A DNA stretch of 64,000 nt from JANNSX01 sp963741525. Its GTDB lineage: Bacteria; Pseudomonadota; Alphaproteobacteria; Rhizobiales; Hyphomicrobiaceae. Location: positions 558,001 through 622,000 of the forward strand of contig CAVUIW010000028.1 in the NCBI GenBank assembly GCA_963741525.1. Reading direction: 5' to 3'. Position 1 is the stretch's first letter, and each line of letters begins with the position of its first letter. Shown one piece after another: positions 7,895-16,700 of this stretch. The notes below the pieces were generated by a model, which had not been told where the DNA came from, did no database searches, and worked only from the letters and a program-made list of their open reading frames with translations. Both the position numbers and the translations under genes were made by a program.

Positions 7895-8131
7895 GGGTCG
7901 ATCCTAGTCAGAGGCGTGGGCTTTCGCCAAGGGGGAGCGTGCCACGACGGTTCGGGAGTTGGCGAATGTGGGGATGAGGGTACAGGCTGGGCCAGGCGGG
8001 AATAAGATTGGTTCGAAAACGTTCTATTGAATTGTTTTCATGCATTCGTTGGGTTAATTACTCTGGGTTTTGCTATTTTATCTGCCGATGAACATCGGAA
8101 ACATGTCATGCGTATTCAGATATACTGAAAA

Positions 8132-8275
8132 ATGCTCTGGGCGGGCCGAGCACAGGCAACCGGCGCTGACCGGACGACAGCGCCTCGGGTTGGGGGCAAG
8201 TGTCGTGGCCGCAGTCGCGGCAGAGGTCGCGGCGGCGATTCCGGTGGGAATTGCGGCCGTGGCGGCGGCGACTGA
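8132..8275 (+). CDS. Small Arg/Gly-rich protein or remnant, 47 residues
   Basis: ATG-started frame ending in a low-complexity tail (RGRSRGRGRGGDSGG then NCGRGGGD). The ending closely resembles the C-terminus of the Gly/Asp/Ser-rich protein encoded 1.3 kb downstream, which ends GGGDSGGRGGGDD in its restored frame. It may be a partial duplicate or a short relative of that gene. There is no clear ribosome-binding site, so coding status is uncertain. Confidence 0.3.
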   Translation: MLWAGRAQATGADRTTAPRVGGKCRGRSRGRGRGGDSGGNCGRGGGD

Positions 8276-8428
8276 GCAGAAAGTCCGAGTTCAGGAAATG
8301 AAGGAGCGCCCATTTCGGCGTCTCGTTTACTTTCTGGCATGCAGCGAGCGGTTTTGCCGCCGCCCAGCTGCTATTCTATTGCTATTACTGAGAAGAAGAG
8401 GTTCGGTATAAATTAAGGCGGTATTAAG

Positions 8429-8459
8429 TTGACATTATTGGCGCATCATTGCGTCATAA
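8429..8459 (+). promoter_or_regulatory. Candidate promoter for the Gly/Asp/Ser-rich protein gene
   Basis: A consensus TTGACA at 8429-8434 is followed after 17-19 bases by CGTCAT / TCATAA (8452-8459). It sits about 60 bases before the ATG at 8519, in AT-richer DNA. The -10 match is poor; support is the perfect -35 and the position. Confidence 0.3.
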
Positions 8460-8518
8460 GTGATCGTTAGACCGGCCCTGGGCTGCATCAAGAATCCGGA
8501 AAAATCGGAGTTGATGCC

Positions 8519-9572
8519 ATGGTTGGGAAACTTCTGCAGACCGTCAGCGCCTTGGCTATGGCCGTCGCGGCCGGCTACTACGTGCCCGCGAGCGCGCGGC
8601 CGCCGGAGGTTCTCGCGTCACCGCAGTCCGGCGCTACCGACGCCGGCATCAAGCCGCCCGCCCAGCCCGTCAAGAGCGTGAGCGCCGTCGCCCCCATCGG
8701 CAAACCTCCTGCCCAGGCTACGATTGGCTCGAGGTCGAGCAGTACGGAAACTGCCAACAGGCAGATCGTTTCCAAGAAAATTGCCATCGAGACCGAAGCG
8801 CCGGTCGCCGATGACATTGCCGATGTCGATGTGCCGGCCGAGGAGGAGATTGCGGACGCCTACGGCCAGATCGACGATGGCGCCAGCGATACCGGCTACT
8901 CATACGATGATGGTCCCGTTTACACCGGCGACGCAGCGAGCTTCTTCGACTTGAGCCGTGACCGTGGCATCGAGAGAGCCGATCTGGAGGCGCAGGGTGG
9001 TTGGGCCGCCGGCATCACCCCGGATTCCAGCAGTGCGGTCCTAGGCGTATCGTCCGTCGGCCTCACCATTGCTGCCAACGAACAAGCCGAGGGCAACGGC
9101 GGTTCCGGCTCGTCGGACGACAACGGTCTCGACGGCCTGGGCGACGGCGATGGCGACAGCAGCGGTTCGGGCGGCGGCGCCGACGATGGCGCCGACCACG
9201 ATGCCGGTGGCGACGATGGTGCCGATAACGACGCTGGTGACGATCACGGCGACTCTGGTGGTGGCGACAGCGATGGTGGCAGCGGCCGCTCGGGTGGCAG
9301 CGACAGCGATGGTGGTGGCAGCGGCCGCTCGGGTGGCGGCGACAGCGATGGTGGTGGCAGCAGGCCGGCTCGGGCGGCGGCGATAGCGACGGTGGCGGCG
9401 ATAGGATGGCCGTAGCGGCTCGGGTGGCGGCGATAGCGATGGCCGTAGCGGCTCGGGTGGCGGTGATAGCGACGGTGGTGGCCGTAGCGGCTCGGGTGAC
9501 AGCGGCGGCAGAGGTGGCAACAGTGGCAGCGGTGGCGGAGATAGCGGCGGCCGTGGTGGTGGCGACGACTGA
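8519..9572 (+). CDS. Secreted Gly/Asp/Ser-repeat protein, frameshifted in the repeat region
   Basis: The ATG at 8519 is preceded by GGAG (8507-8510) and opens a signal peptide (LLQTVSALAMAVAAGYY, cleavage likely after ASA near residue 26). A Pro/Ala and acidic middle region follows. From about residue 195 the protein is almost only Gly, Asp and Ser, with Arg-Ser punctuations (DSDGGGSGRSGG units). The first frame stops at 9415, but the repeat coding pattern continues in a second and then a third frame to TGA at 9570-9572. One missing C at about 9404 (GATAGGATGG versus GATAGCGATGG elsewhere) and one change near 9362 explain this. The restored protein has about 350 residues. It is acidic and may bind calcium or be a surface filler; no known family was recognised. 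Confidence 0.65.
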
Positions 9573-9636
9573 GTTTGCCAATCGACGTTGAGAGTATCGC
9601 GGGACGGTCAATGTGCCGTCCCTCGGCTGATTGTGG

Positions 9637-10417
9637 CTACAGCAACCCGGGAAAATCCCCGCCGTCGACCAATAGAACTCTGGCCGGTTATGTAGCCCGC
9701 CTGGGCCGAACACAGGAAGGCGCAGGCGGCTCCGAACTCAGTGATGGTTCCCATGCGGCCGGCAGGCGTTTCGCCGACGGCATCGGCGACATATGTCTCG
9801 TATGTGACGCCCGCCCGCTCGGCCCGCGCCGTCATGGTGCCGCGGATGCGGTCGGTGTCGTGCCAGCCCGGCAGCACGTTGTTGATCGTGACATTGCGCC
9901 GGACGGCTTTGCGGGCGAGGGCTGAGACCGCCCCGGTCAAGCCGGCGCGCGCACCATTGGAAAGCTCCAGATTCGCGATCGGCGATTTGACGGAGGATGA
10001 GGTGATGTTGACGATGCGTCCGAAGCCGCGATCCATCATGCCGTAGACGGTCGCCTGGATGAGCGCGATGGGGCCGAGCATGTTGGCCTCGAGCGCCTTG
10101 CGCCAATCCTCGAGCCCGAAGGTCTTGAAGTCGCCGGGTGGCGGGCCGCCGGCATTGGTGACGAGGATATCGGGTGCGGGGAGGGCGCCAAGCGCCGCGC
10201 GCCGGCCGTCCTCGGTGGTGATGTCGCCGGCGACCGCCGTGACCTCGACGCCGTGCTTCTTGCGGATCTCCTCGGCGGTGGCCTCGAGCAAATCGCGGCC
10301 CCGCGCCGTAATGACGAGATCGACGCCGTCGGCGGCGAGCGCCATGGCCGTTCCCTTGCCGAGGCCCTTCGAGGCCGCGCACACGAGGGCCTTGCGGCCT
10401 GCGATACCGAGATCCAT
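9637..10417 (-). CDS. SDR-family oxidoreductase, C-terminal frameshift
   Basis: A protein of about 259 residues with a Rossmann fold. The cofactor loop is CAASKGLGKGTA near residue 13 and the NAG motif is VTNAGGPPPG. The canonical YxxxK catalytic pair is replaced by LELSNGARAG, as in a known atypical SDR subgroup. The expected C-terminal LLVDGGDFPGLL ending lies in another frame and stops at 9637. One extra base near 9676-9679 separates it from the preceding AGYITGQ. Without the extra base the protein reads TGQSLLVDGG. Substrate is unknown; annotated relatives are called 3-oxoacyl-ACP reductases. It lies 19 bases after the small exported-protein gene and may belong to the same operon. Confidence 0.75.
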
Positions 10418-10436
10418 GTGGTTTCTCCTTCAACGC

Positions 10437-10808
10437 TCAGGGCGCCTTGCGCGCGCCCGCTTCGATGAGAGCTTGGGCGAGCGCGGTGTCGGAGGCAAGG
10501 GCCGCTTCGACCTCGGTGCAAAATGCCTCCCGTCCGGCAAACATCTTTTCGGTTGCGACGTTCATGGAGAGCGTGCGCTCCCGCTCGCAGGCGCCCGTGG
10601 TCTGATCGATGATCCCAGTGCGGCGTATGAAAGTGTCGAGCGGCTTGCCGAAGAGGGCATCGTCGTAGCCCGGGCACTTGTAGGAGGCGACGACGATAGC
10701 CATGGCGAAAGCGAGACGCGTCCGATCCGCATAGCACGTGCCGGCACTGGCGTCCGCGGCTCGACCGAGAGTGAGGAGAAGAAGCGTGGCTGCAATGCGT
10801 GTGGTCAT
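10437..10808 (-). CDS. Small secreted protein, hypothetical
   Basis: A 123-residue protein that begins with a good signal peptide (MTTRIAATLLLLTLGRAADA, cleavage near ASA) and continues as a soluble domain with four cysteines (TCY, KCP, ACE, FCT), consistent with two disulfides. The ATG at 10808 overlaps the stop codon of the preceding gene by four bases. I recognise no family. The overlap shows it is made together with the 167-residue exported protein upstream. Confidence 0.6.
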   Translation of the reverse strand: MTTRIAATLLLLTLGRAADASAGTCYADRTRLAFAMAIVVASYKCPGYDDALFGKPLDTFIRRTGIIDQTTGACERERTLSMNVATEKMFAGREAFCTEVEAALASDTALAQALIEAGARKAP

Positions 10809-11308
10809 TGGCAGGCTCCGGCCTGGTGCTGCCGATGCAGTGTCTCGAGGTAAGCGACGCACCATTCCGGATCGGGCGTCCCTTCTTTCTGATCCCGGCA
10901 GCCGACGAGTAGAGCCGATTGGCCTTCGAAGAAGAGCTCGCCATAGAGCTCCGCCTCGGTGCCGCCGCTGCCGCCACCGATGTCCTTGTCGACCGAGTAT
11001 TCGATGCGAGTGCCAGAACCGAATGTCGTCGTCACCTCAGGGGGTTCCAGGGTCGGGGCCGTATGCCGGCTCAGCCACAGGACATGAACGAGGCGTGATC
11101 CGGGCTTCGGAACGATCGTCACTGTGTCGCCGTTGGCCGATCGCTCGACGCCTGAGTCTTTCGGGACCTGCATCGCATAGCCGAAGCCAGCGATGTCGAA
11201 GCGCGCGCATTGTACGGCCGCCGGATCGAGCGGGCGCAACTGGTGCCAGCCGCCTGCGGCGAGCATCGCGACGAGCACTGTCGATCCAACAGCGGTTCTC
11301 GACCTCAA
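10805..11308 (-). CDS. Small exported or membrane-anchored protein, hypothetical
   Basis: A 167-residue protein with an N-terminal hydrophobic segment (VGSTVLVAMLAAGG) and a soluble domain that includes CARFDIAGFGYAMQVPKD and three further cysteines near the C-terminus. The likely start is TTG at 11308, one base after the TAG of the upstream flavoprotein gene, which suggests translational coupling. An internal ATG at residue 15 is less likely because it would cut the hydrophobic segment. Function unknown. Confidence 0.55.
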   Translation of the reverse strand: MRSRTAVGSTVLVAMLAAGGWHQLRPLDPAAVQCARFDIAGFGYAMQVPKDSGVERSANGDTVTIVPKPGSRLVHVLWLSRHTAPTLEPPEVTTTFGSGTRIEYSVDKDIGGGSGGTEAELYGELFFEGQSALLVGCRDQKEGTPDPEWCVAYLETLHRQHQAGACQ

Positions 11309-11309
11309 C

Positions 11310-13355
11310 CTACATATCCTTCACCAACCTGACCGCATCGTACATCGCCGCGTGCACGTTGCGCGCGGCGACCGCGTCGCCGATGCGGAAGAGCTGGAAA
11401 GCGCCATCCTTGTTGTGTACGAGCTTCTGCGGCTGGCCGAAGATCAGCGCCTTGTGATCGGCCTCGCCATTGTTGCGGGACTGTGGCTTGAGCTGGAAGT
11501 AGAGATCGTCGGCGGGTTTCGTCGCGTGCTCGACGACGACCTGATCCACCTCTCGCGTCCAGGTCTTCTTCGTGTACTCCGACGACAGCGTCGCTACCAG
11601 CCGGTTGCCCTTCCGTGCCACGCCCTTGAGCTTCGTCGTGATGGTGATCTTCACGTCGTGATCCTGGAAGCCGCGCATGTAGCTCACGTGATTGAGGCCG
11701 CCGAGGTCTGGCGCGAAGTAGCGCTCGGGCGTCACCAGCTCGAGCCTGGCGCCGCTTTCTGCGATCATCTCGGATGCCGTCATGCCGGCATGATTGCCGC
11801 CATTGTCGTCGAACATGAGAACGTCCTTGGCGGGCTTCACGTTGCCGGAGATGATCTCCCAGCTCGTCACAACGAGGTCCGTGCCATGATCGAGCGGCAG
11901 CTCATTGGGCACGCCGCCGGTGGCGACGAGGACGAAATCCGGCTCCTCGGCGATGACATCTCTCTCCTCGGCAAAGGCATTGAACCGCATGTCGATCCCG
12001 AGCCGTTCGCATTGCGCGACGCGCCAGTCGATGATGCCCTTCAGCTCCCGCCGCCGGTTGAGCCGTGTGGCGAGCAGGATTTGGCCGCCCGCCTCGTCGG
12101 CGGCCTCGAACAAAACAACCTTATGGCCGCGCTCGCCTGCCACCCGCGCCGCCTCGATGCCAGCTGGCCCCGCGCCGACGATGACGATCTTCCGCTTCTT
12201 GCCCGTGGCCTTCGGGATGATCTGCGGGATTGTCGCCTCGCGGCCGGTCGCCGGATTGTGCAGGCAGAGCGCCTCGTGACCCTCGTAGAGGCGGTCGAGG
12301 CAGTAGGTGGCGCCGACGCACGGGCGGATCTCACTCTCGCGGCCCTCGGTGATCTTCTTGACGATGTAGGGGTCGGCCAGATGCGCGCGCGTCATGCCCA
12401 CCATATCGAGCTTGCCCGACGCGATGGCGTGGCGGGCGGTGGCGACATCGGGAATGCGGGCCGCATGAAAAACCGGGAACTTCGTCGCAACCTTCACCTC
12501 GCCCGCAAAATCGAGCGACGGCGCCGATGGCATACCGGAGATCGGGATAATTTTCTGCATCGGTGCGTCGTGCTCGATGTAGCCCTTGATGACGTTCAGG
12601 AAGTCGATGTTGCCAGTGGCCACGATCTGGCGCGCGATCTCGAAACCTTCCTCGCGCTTGTAGCCCTTGTCCCAGTCCTCATCCATCGACATGCGAACGC
12701 CGACGATGAACTTCTCACCCACGCGCTTCCGCACGGCATCGATGACCATGAGGGGGAAGCGCATGCGATTGTCGAGCGAGCCGCCCCACTCGTCATCGCG
12801 TTTGTTGGTGGCGGGCGACCAGAAGGCATCCATGAGATGCCCGTAGCACTCGTACTCGATGCCATCGAGCCCGCCTTCCTTCATGCGCTCGGCGGCATCC
12901 GCATAATCCTTGACGATGCGCTCAAAATCGAAATCCTCCATCACCTTCGGGAAGGCGCGATGGGCCGGCTCGCGCACCATCGAGGGCGCGACGACAGGGA
13001 GCCAGTCGCCCTTGTTCCAATTGGTGCGGCGGCCCAGATGCGTGATCTGCATCATCACCGCGCAGCCGTAGTCGTGGCACCCATCGCTGAGCTTCTTCAG
13101 ATGCGGGACGATCTCATCCTTATAGGCGAGCAGGTTGCCGAAAGCTGGAGGGCTGTCTTGCGAAACCACGGCCGAGCCCGCCGTCATGGTCATGGCGATG
13201 CCGCCCTTCGCCTTCTCGATGTGATAGAGCCGATAGCGCTCCGCCGGCATGCCGTTCTCGTGATAGGCGGGTTCGTGCGAGGTCGACATGATGCGGTTCT
13301 TCAGCGTCAGGTGCTTGAGCTGATAGGGCTGCAGCAGGGGATCGTTCGAGGCCAC
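11310..13355 (-). CDS. FMN/4Fe-4S/FAD oxidoreductase, N-methylproline demethylase-like
   Basis: This 681-residue protein has the architecture of trimethylamine dehydrogenase and 2,4-dienoyl-CoA reductase. An old-yellow-enzyme TIM barrel (about 1-370; QITHLGRRTNW, NKRDDEWGGSLDNRMRFP) is followed by a Cys-rich linker and a dinucleotide-binding part starting IVIVGAGPAGIEAARVAGE near residue 387. The linker has RPCVGATYC then EALCLHNPATGRE, that is three cysteines where trimethylamine dehydrogenase has four. This pattern and overall similarity resemble N-methylproline demethylases of stachydrine catabolism. It would remove an N-methyl group and feed electrons to ETF or a quinone. The crotonase gene lies 12 bases upstream. 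The substrate remains an inference. Confidence 0.75.
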   Translation of the reverse strand: MASNDPLLQPYQLKHLTLKNRIMSTSHEPAYHENGMPAERYRLYHIEKAKGGIAMTMTAGSAVVSQDSPPAFGNLLAYKDEIVPHLKKLSDGCHDYGCAVMMQITHLGRRTNWNKGDWLPVVAPSMVREPAHRAFPKVMEDFDFERIVKDYADAAERMKEGGLDGIEYECYGHLMDAFWSPATNKRDDEWGGSLDNRMRFPLMVIDAVRKRVGEKFIVGVRMSMDEDWDKGYKREEGFEIARQIVATGNIDFLNVIKGYIEHDAPMQKIIPISGMPSAPSLDFAGEVKVATKFPVFHAARIPDVATARHAIASGKLDMVGMTRAHLADPYIVKKITEGRESEIRPCVGATYCLDRLYEGHEALCLHNPATGREATIPQIIPKATGKKRKIVIVGAGPAGIEAARVAGERGHKVVLFEAADEAGGQILLATRLNRRRELKGIIDWRVAQCERLGIDMRFNAFAEERDVIAEEPDFVLVATGGVPNELPLDHGTDLVVTSWEIISGNVKPAKDVLMFDDNGGNHAGMTASEMIAESGARLELVTPERYFAPDLGGLNHVSYMRGFQDHDVKITITTKLKGVARKGNRLVATLSSEYTKKTWTREVDQVVVEHATKPADDLYFQLKPQSRNNGEADHKALIFGQPQKLVHNKDGAFQLFRIGDAVAARNVHAAMYDAVRLVKDM

Positions 13356-13367
13356 GAGAAGGCTCCT

Positions 13368-14126
13368 TCAGGATTTTCCGAAAGCTTCGATGCGGCGGGT
13401 GGTTTCCGGATCGAGGAAACCGCGGATAGTGGTTTCGGTCTCGAACCGGATCGCCGTCTCGAGGTCGAGATGGGCACTGCGATCGAGCGCGCGTTTCATA
13501 TCGGCGACGGCCCGCGGCGGCAACGCCGCGATCTTGGCTGCGACGGCGCGCGCAGTCGGCATCAGCTCGCCCGGCGGCACGACATTCCAGGCGAGGCCAA
13601 GCTTGTGGAGGTCGAGCGCGGTGTACTTCTCGCCGAGGTAGAGCATCTCGCGCGCCTTGGCGAGGCCGACCATCGCTGGCAACAGCGCCGTCACCCCACC
13701 GGTGACGAACAGCCCCCACTCGAGCTCCGGGAAGAATGCCTTCGCCGTCTCCGACCAGATCGACAGATCGCAGTTGATCGCCCACTCGAAGCCGCCGCCG
13801 ACCGCCCAACCATTGATGGCACCGATGACGAGCTTGGGATTACCAGAGAGCGCGCGCGTCGCATTCTGGATGCGCTCGACGACGATGCGGGCGGCGGCTT
13901 CGTCCTTGGGATGCGCGTGGTCTTTTAGGTCGTCACCCGCGCAGAAGGCGCGCCCCGCGCCGGTCAGGATGATGACGCGGGTGGCCGGATCGTGACCGGC
14001 TTCGGTCAGCGCCGTCGTCAAGTGCTCAATCAGCGCCACCGACATGGCGTTCAGCCGATCTGGCCGGTTGAGCGTGATCGTCCGGATACCGGAGGCGTCG
14101 AGGTCGGAGAGGACGGTCGAGGTCAT
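13368..14126 (-). CDS. Enoyl-CoA hydratase/isomerase (crotonase) family protein
   Basis: A 252-residue crotonase-fold protein. The substrate-binding and oxyanion-hole blocks are AFCAGDDLKDH (near residue 60) and NGWAVGGGFEWAINCD (near residue 104). A conserved acidic residue lies in FFPELEWGLFVTGG. The start ATG at 14126 was chosen because the preceding in-frame residues do not look like this family. It is likely co-transcribed with the flavoprotein gene 12 bases downstream. Reaction and substrate are not determined; an acyl-CoA derived from the demethylated amine would be one possibility. Confidence 0.8.
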   Translation of the reverse strand: MTSTVLSDLDASGIRTITLNRPDRLNAMSVALIEHLTTALTEAGHDPATRVIILTGAGRAFCAGDDLKDHAHPKDEAAARIVVERIQNATRALSGNPKLVIGAINGWAVGGGFEWAINCDLSIWSETAKAFFPELEWGLFVTGGVTALLPAMVGLAKAREMLYLGEKYTALDLHKLGLAWNVVPPGELMPTARAVAAKIAALPPRAVADMKRALDRSAHLDLETAIRFETETTIRGFLDPETTRRIEAFGKS

Positions 14127-14464
14127 GGCATACGCCGCCAAACGAGGGAGCTTCCTACAAAGCTCCAATCGGGTGATTGCGCAAGCCTGGCAAGCGCATG
14201 GGTGGGCGGCGGTGGGCTGGTGAAATTGCTTCTGGTGCCGACTGGTAGTTGCCGCATCTGCAATTCACGGACCCCACCCCACCGTCATGGCCGCGAAGGC
14301 GGCCACCCAGACAAGCCAATGAGACTCGTGATCTAACCACGCGATAAACCGAAGATCAGAGCTGCGAGTCTCACAAGCCGCGCCCAGCCCGACATGGCTA
14401 GGCGGCCATCGTCCAGGCGGAGCATGGCTTCGCCGATGAAGCGGTCGTGACGGTGGGGGTGCGC
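14127..14464. other. 338-base gap with a hairpin-forming repeat
   Basis: No gene is supported. TGGCCGC-GAAG-GCGGCCA at 14288-14305 forms a perfect 7-bp stem with a tetraloop, and a related imperfect copy (TGGCTAGGCGGCCA) lies at about 14394-14407. Similar short palindromes are scattered in Hyphomicrobiales genomes. This gap separates mttB from the crotonase operon, so the latter may have its own promoter, though none is clear. Confidence 0.4.
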
Positions 14465-16007
14465 TCAATGCCACGCGTCCGGCATGCTCTCCTTTCGCTT
14501 CGCAATGAACGCCTTCAGAGCCTCGTCCTTGCCCTGATCCATCGGCGGCGGCTCGTAGGCTTTCAGCATCTCCTTCCAGCGGCGATTGGCGCGCTGGGTC
14601 GAATCCTCGGCCCCCATGTCGCGCCACTGCTCGAAGCTCGCATTGTCGGAGAGTTCGGGCTCGTGGAAGGCGGTCTCATAGTTGGCGAAGGTGTGCTGGC
14701 TGCCGAAGAAGTGATTGCCCGGCCCGACCTCGTGGAAGGCGCTCATGGCGAAGCCGTTCTCGTCGAGCGCGATGCCCTCGGCTAAGCGGTGCATCATGCC
14801 GCAATGGTCCGCATCGAGCACGAATTTCTCGTAGCTCATGACGAGCCCGCCCTCGAGCCAGCCGGCGGCGTGCAGCACGAAGTTCGCGCCGCACAGCATG
14901 GTCGACATCATGGTGTCGGAGGCTTCTTGCGCAGCCTGTACGTCGACGGCCTTCGAGGCCGTGAGGCCGCCGCCGAGGCGGAAGGGAAGCTTCGCGCGCC
15001 GCGCAAGCTGCCCGAAGGCGAAATAGGCGAGCGAGGGTTCGGGCATGCCGAAGGTCGGTGCACCCGAGCGAAGCGACATGGACGAGAGAAAGTTACCGAA
15101 GATCGCGGGCGCACCGGGGCGCACGAGTTGCGTCAGTGCGATGCCAACCATCGCCTCGGCATAGGCCTGCGCGAGCGCGCCCGCCGTCGTCACCGGCCCC
15201 ATGGCGCCGCCCAGGATGAAGGGCACGATCACCGCGCACTGGTTCGCCTCGGCATAGGCGCGGATGCGCGCCCGTCATGATGCCGTCCCAGACCAGCGGC
15301 GAGTTGACGTTGACGTTGCCGAGGATGACGCAGTTCCGGTCGACGAAATCGGTCCCGAACAGGATGCGGCACATCTCGACCGAATCGTGCGCCCGCTCCG
15401 GCGCCGTCACCGAGCCCATGAAGCCTTTGTCGCTCCAGCGCATATGCGCATAGACCATGTCGAGATGGCGCTTGTTGACGGGGATGTCGACCGGCTCGCA
15501 GACCGTGCCGCCCGAATGATGCAGCCAGGGTGACATGTAGGCTAGCTTGATGAAGTTCTCGAAGTCCTTGAGGGACCCGTAGCGGCGTCCGCCTTCGAGG
15601 TCGGAAACGAAAGGCGAGCCGTAGGAGGGCGAGAACACGGTCGCCTTGCCGCCGATCTGGACGGAACGCTTCGGGTTGCGCGCGTGCTGGGTGAAAACCT
15701 CGGGCGCTGTTCGACAGAGCGCGTGCACCTGACCGGACTCGAAGCGGACTCGGTTGCCTTTCACATCCGCACCCGCATCCTTGAACAGCTTCAGCGCCAC
15801 CTCATCGCCGCGGAACTCGATGCCGATCTCTTTCAAGATGCGGTCGGCATGAACGTCGAATTGAACGAGCCCCTCCTCGGAGAGCATGGCGTAGTCGGGA
15901 ATCTGCCGCGTGATGTAGGCCGGACCCGGCGCGATTTTCGCGCGCTCGGCTTTCTTGGCCTCGCGACCGCCGCGCTGTCTGGCCGGACTTTCAGATGAAG
16001 CTGACAT
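14465..16007 (-). CDS. Trimethylamine/betaine:corrinoid methyltransferase-like (MttB superfamily, non-Pyl), frameshifted
   Basis: The restored protein has about 513 residues. Motifs include HSGGTVCEPVDIPVNKRHLD, VNVNSPLVWDG, IVPFILGGAMGPVT, and FVLHAAGWLEGGLVMSYEKF. There is no in-frame amber codon within the gene, so it belongs to the pyrrolysine-free MttB group that includes glycine betaine and proline betaine methyltransferases. One extra base at about 15266 (minus strand) shifts the frame after WDGIMTG; removing it gives GAIRAYAEANQCAVIVPF. The protein would move a methyl group from a quaternary amine to a corrinoid protein, and the one encoded at 25.3 kb is a candidate partner. It lies 97 bases after soxG. 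Confidence 0.85.
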
Positions 16008-16104
16008 GGTGGGTTAGCCTTGTTTCGGTGAGGCGGAGTCTCGCGCAATGGCGGGGTAGTGTCCAGGCATGACAGGTCTTTGTAGGGGCGTCAGGCGGCG
16101 GCCC

Positions 16105-16700
16105 CTACGCAACCCGAAAGCGATACCCGAACTCCAGCGCCGCATCCGTCAGCCATTCGAGCGCCGTCAGCGCGAAAGTACGCATGGCGAAGATCTCGAA
16201 GCGATCGGCGGCCGTGCGATGGAGAAGGATCGGCGTGTGGTGGACGCCGGTGAGGGCGACGGCGCCGATCGGGAAGCTCTCCAAGGCGAGATCGATCGGG
16301 ATGCCCTTGAGGAGGACGTCGGTTGCGCGTTCGCCGGCGATGAAGAGCCGAGTACGGCTCGACGAGAGATCGATGATCGAGGTGACTGGCCTCGGGGAGG
16401 GCCGCGCGCGCGGCCTCGCTCTGGTCACCGTTCGAAGGTCCGAGCAGCCAGAAACTCAGCGGGCCGGTGCGGATTAGCAAACCATTGCGGGGTTTCTCTT
16501 GGCGTCGAGATCCGCTCCGGAACCGTGCCGAGCCAATCCTTGATCGCCCGTTCGGCATCGTCACGCTTGCTGGGGACAACGCCGATCTCCGTCAGCGACC
16601 AGCCCGCGACCTCGCCGATCTCCAGCCCGATCGCTCCATCCACGCCGGGCCTCTCCGCCGCGCCATGAAATCCCGCCAAGGCCGATCGCCGCTCAAGCAT
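16105..16700 (-). pseudogene. soxG: Sarcosine oxidase subunit gamma, two frameshifts
   Basis: The subunit's sequence is spread over three frames. The N-terminus (MLERRSALAGFHGAAE to RISTPRETP) is followed by LLIRTGPLSFWLLGPS in a second frame and VTSIIDLSSSRTRLFIAGE to the end in a third. Single extra bases near 16478-16482 and at about 16390 explain both changes. The restored length of about 197 residues is normal for SoxG. The start codon overlaps the soxA stop (ATG at 16700, soxA TGA at 16693-16695), as in intact sox operons. SoxG is a small subunit of the heterotetramer that oxidises sarcosine to glycine with tetrahydrofolate as methylene acceptor. Either assembly errors or real decay. 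Confidence 0.8.

Larger units (their letters stand above)
7895..8518. other. 624-base gap with AT-rich segment
   Basis: The stretch 8020-8130 is clearly AT-richer than its surroundings and may hold promoters for the flanking genes. One small Gly/Arg-rich frame (8132-8275) is listed separately. No other supported gene is seen; the longer frame 8070-8411 has an unconvincing composition. Confidence 0.4.

Noticed and set aside
8070..8411. A 113-codon plus-strand frame
   Set aside because: Its middle part is an Ala/Val shadow of a Gly/Arg frame, and the ends lack any protein-like pattern or ribosome-binding site.
9240..9572. Repetitive DNA that might be a CRISPR array or minisatellite
   Set aside because: The periodicity follows codons for Gly, Asp and Ser and continues a signal-peptide-bearing protein; it is a low-complexity coding repeat.
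11193..13928. A 911-codon open frame on the plus strand
   Set aside because: It lies antisense to the flavoprotein and crotonase genes, which have clear family motifs. Its translation is Arg/His/Leu/Val-rich without any domain. Long antisense frames are common in GC-rich genes.
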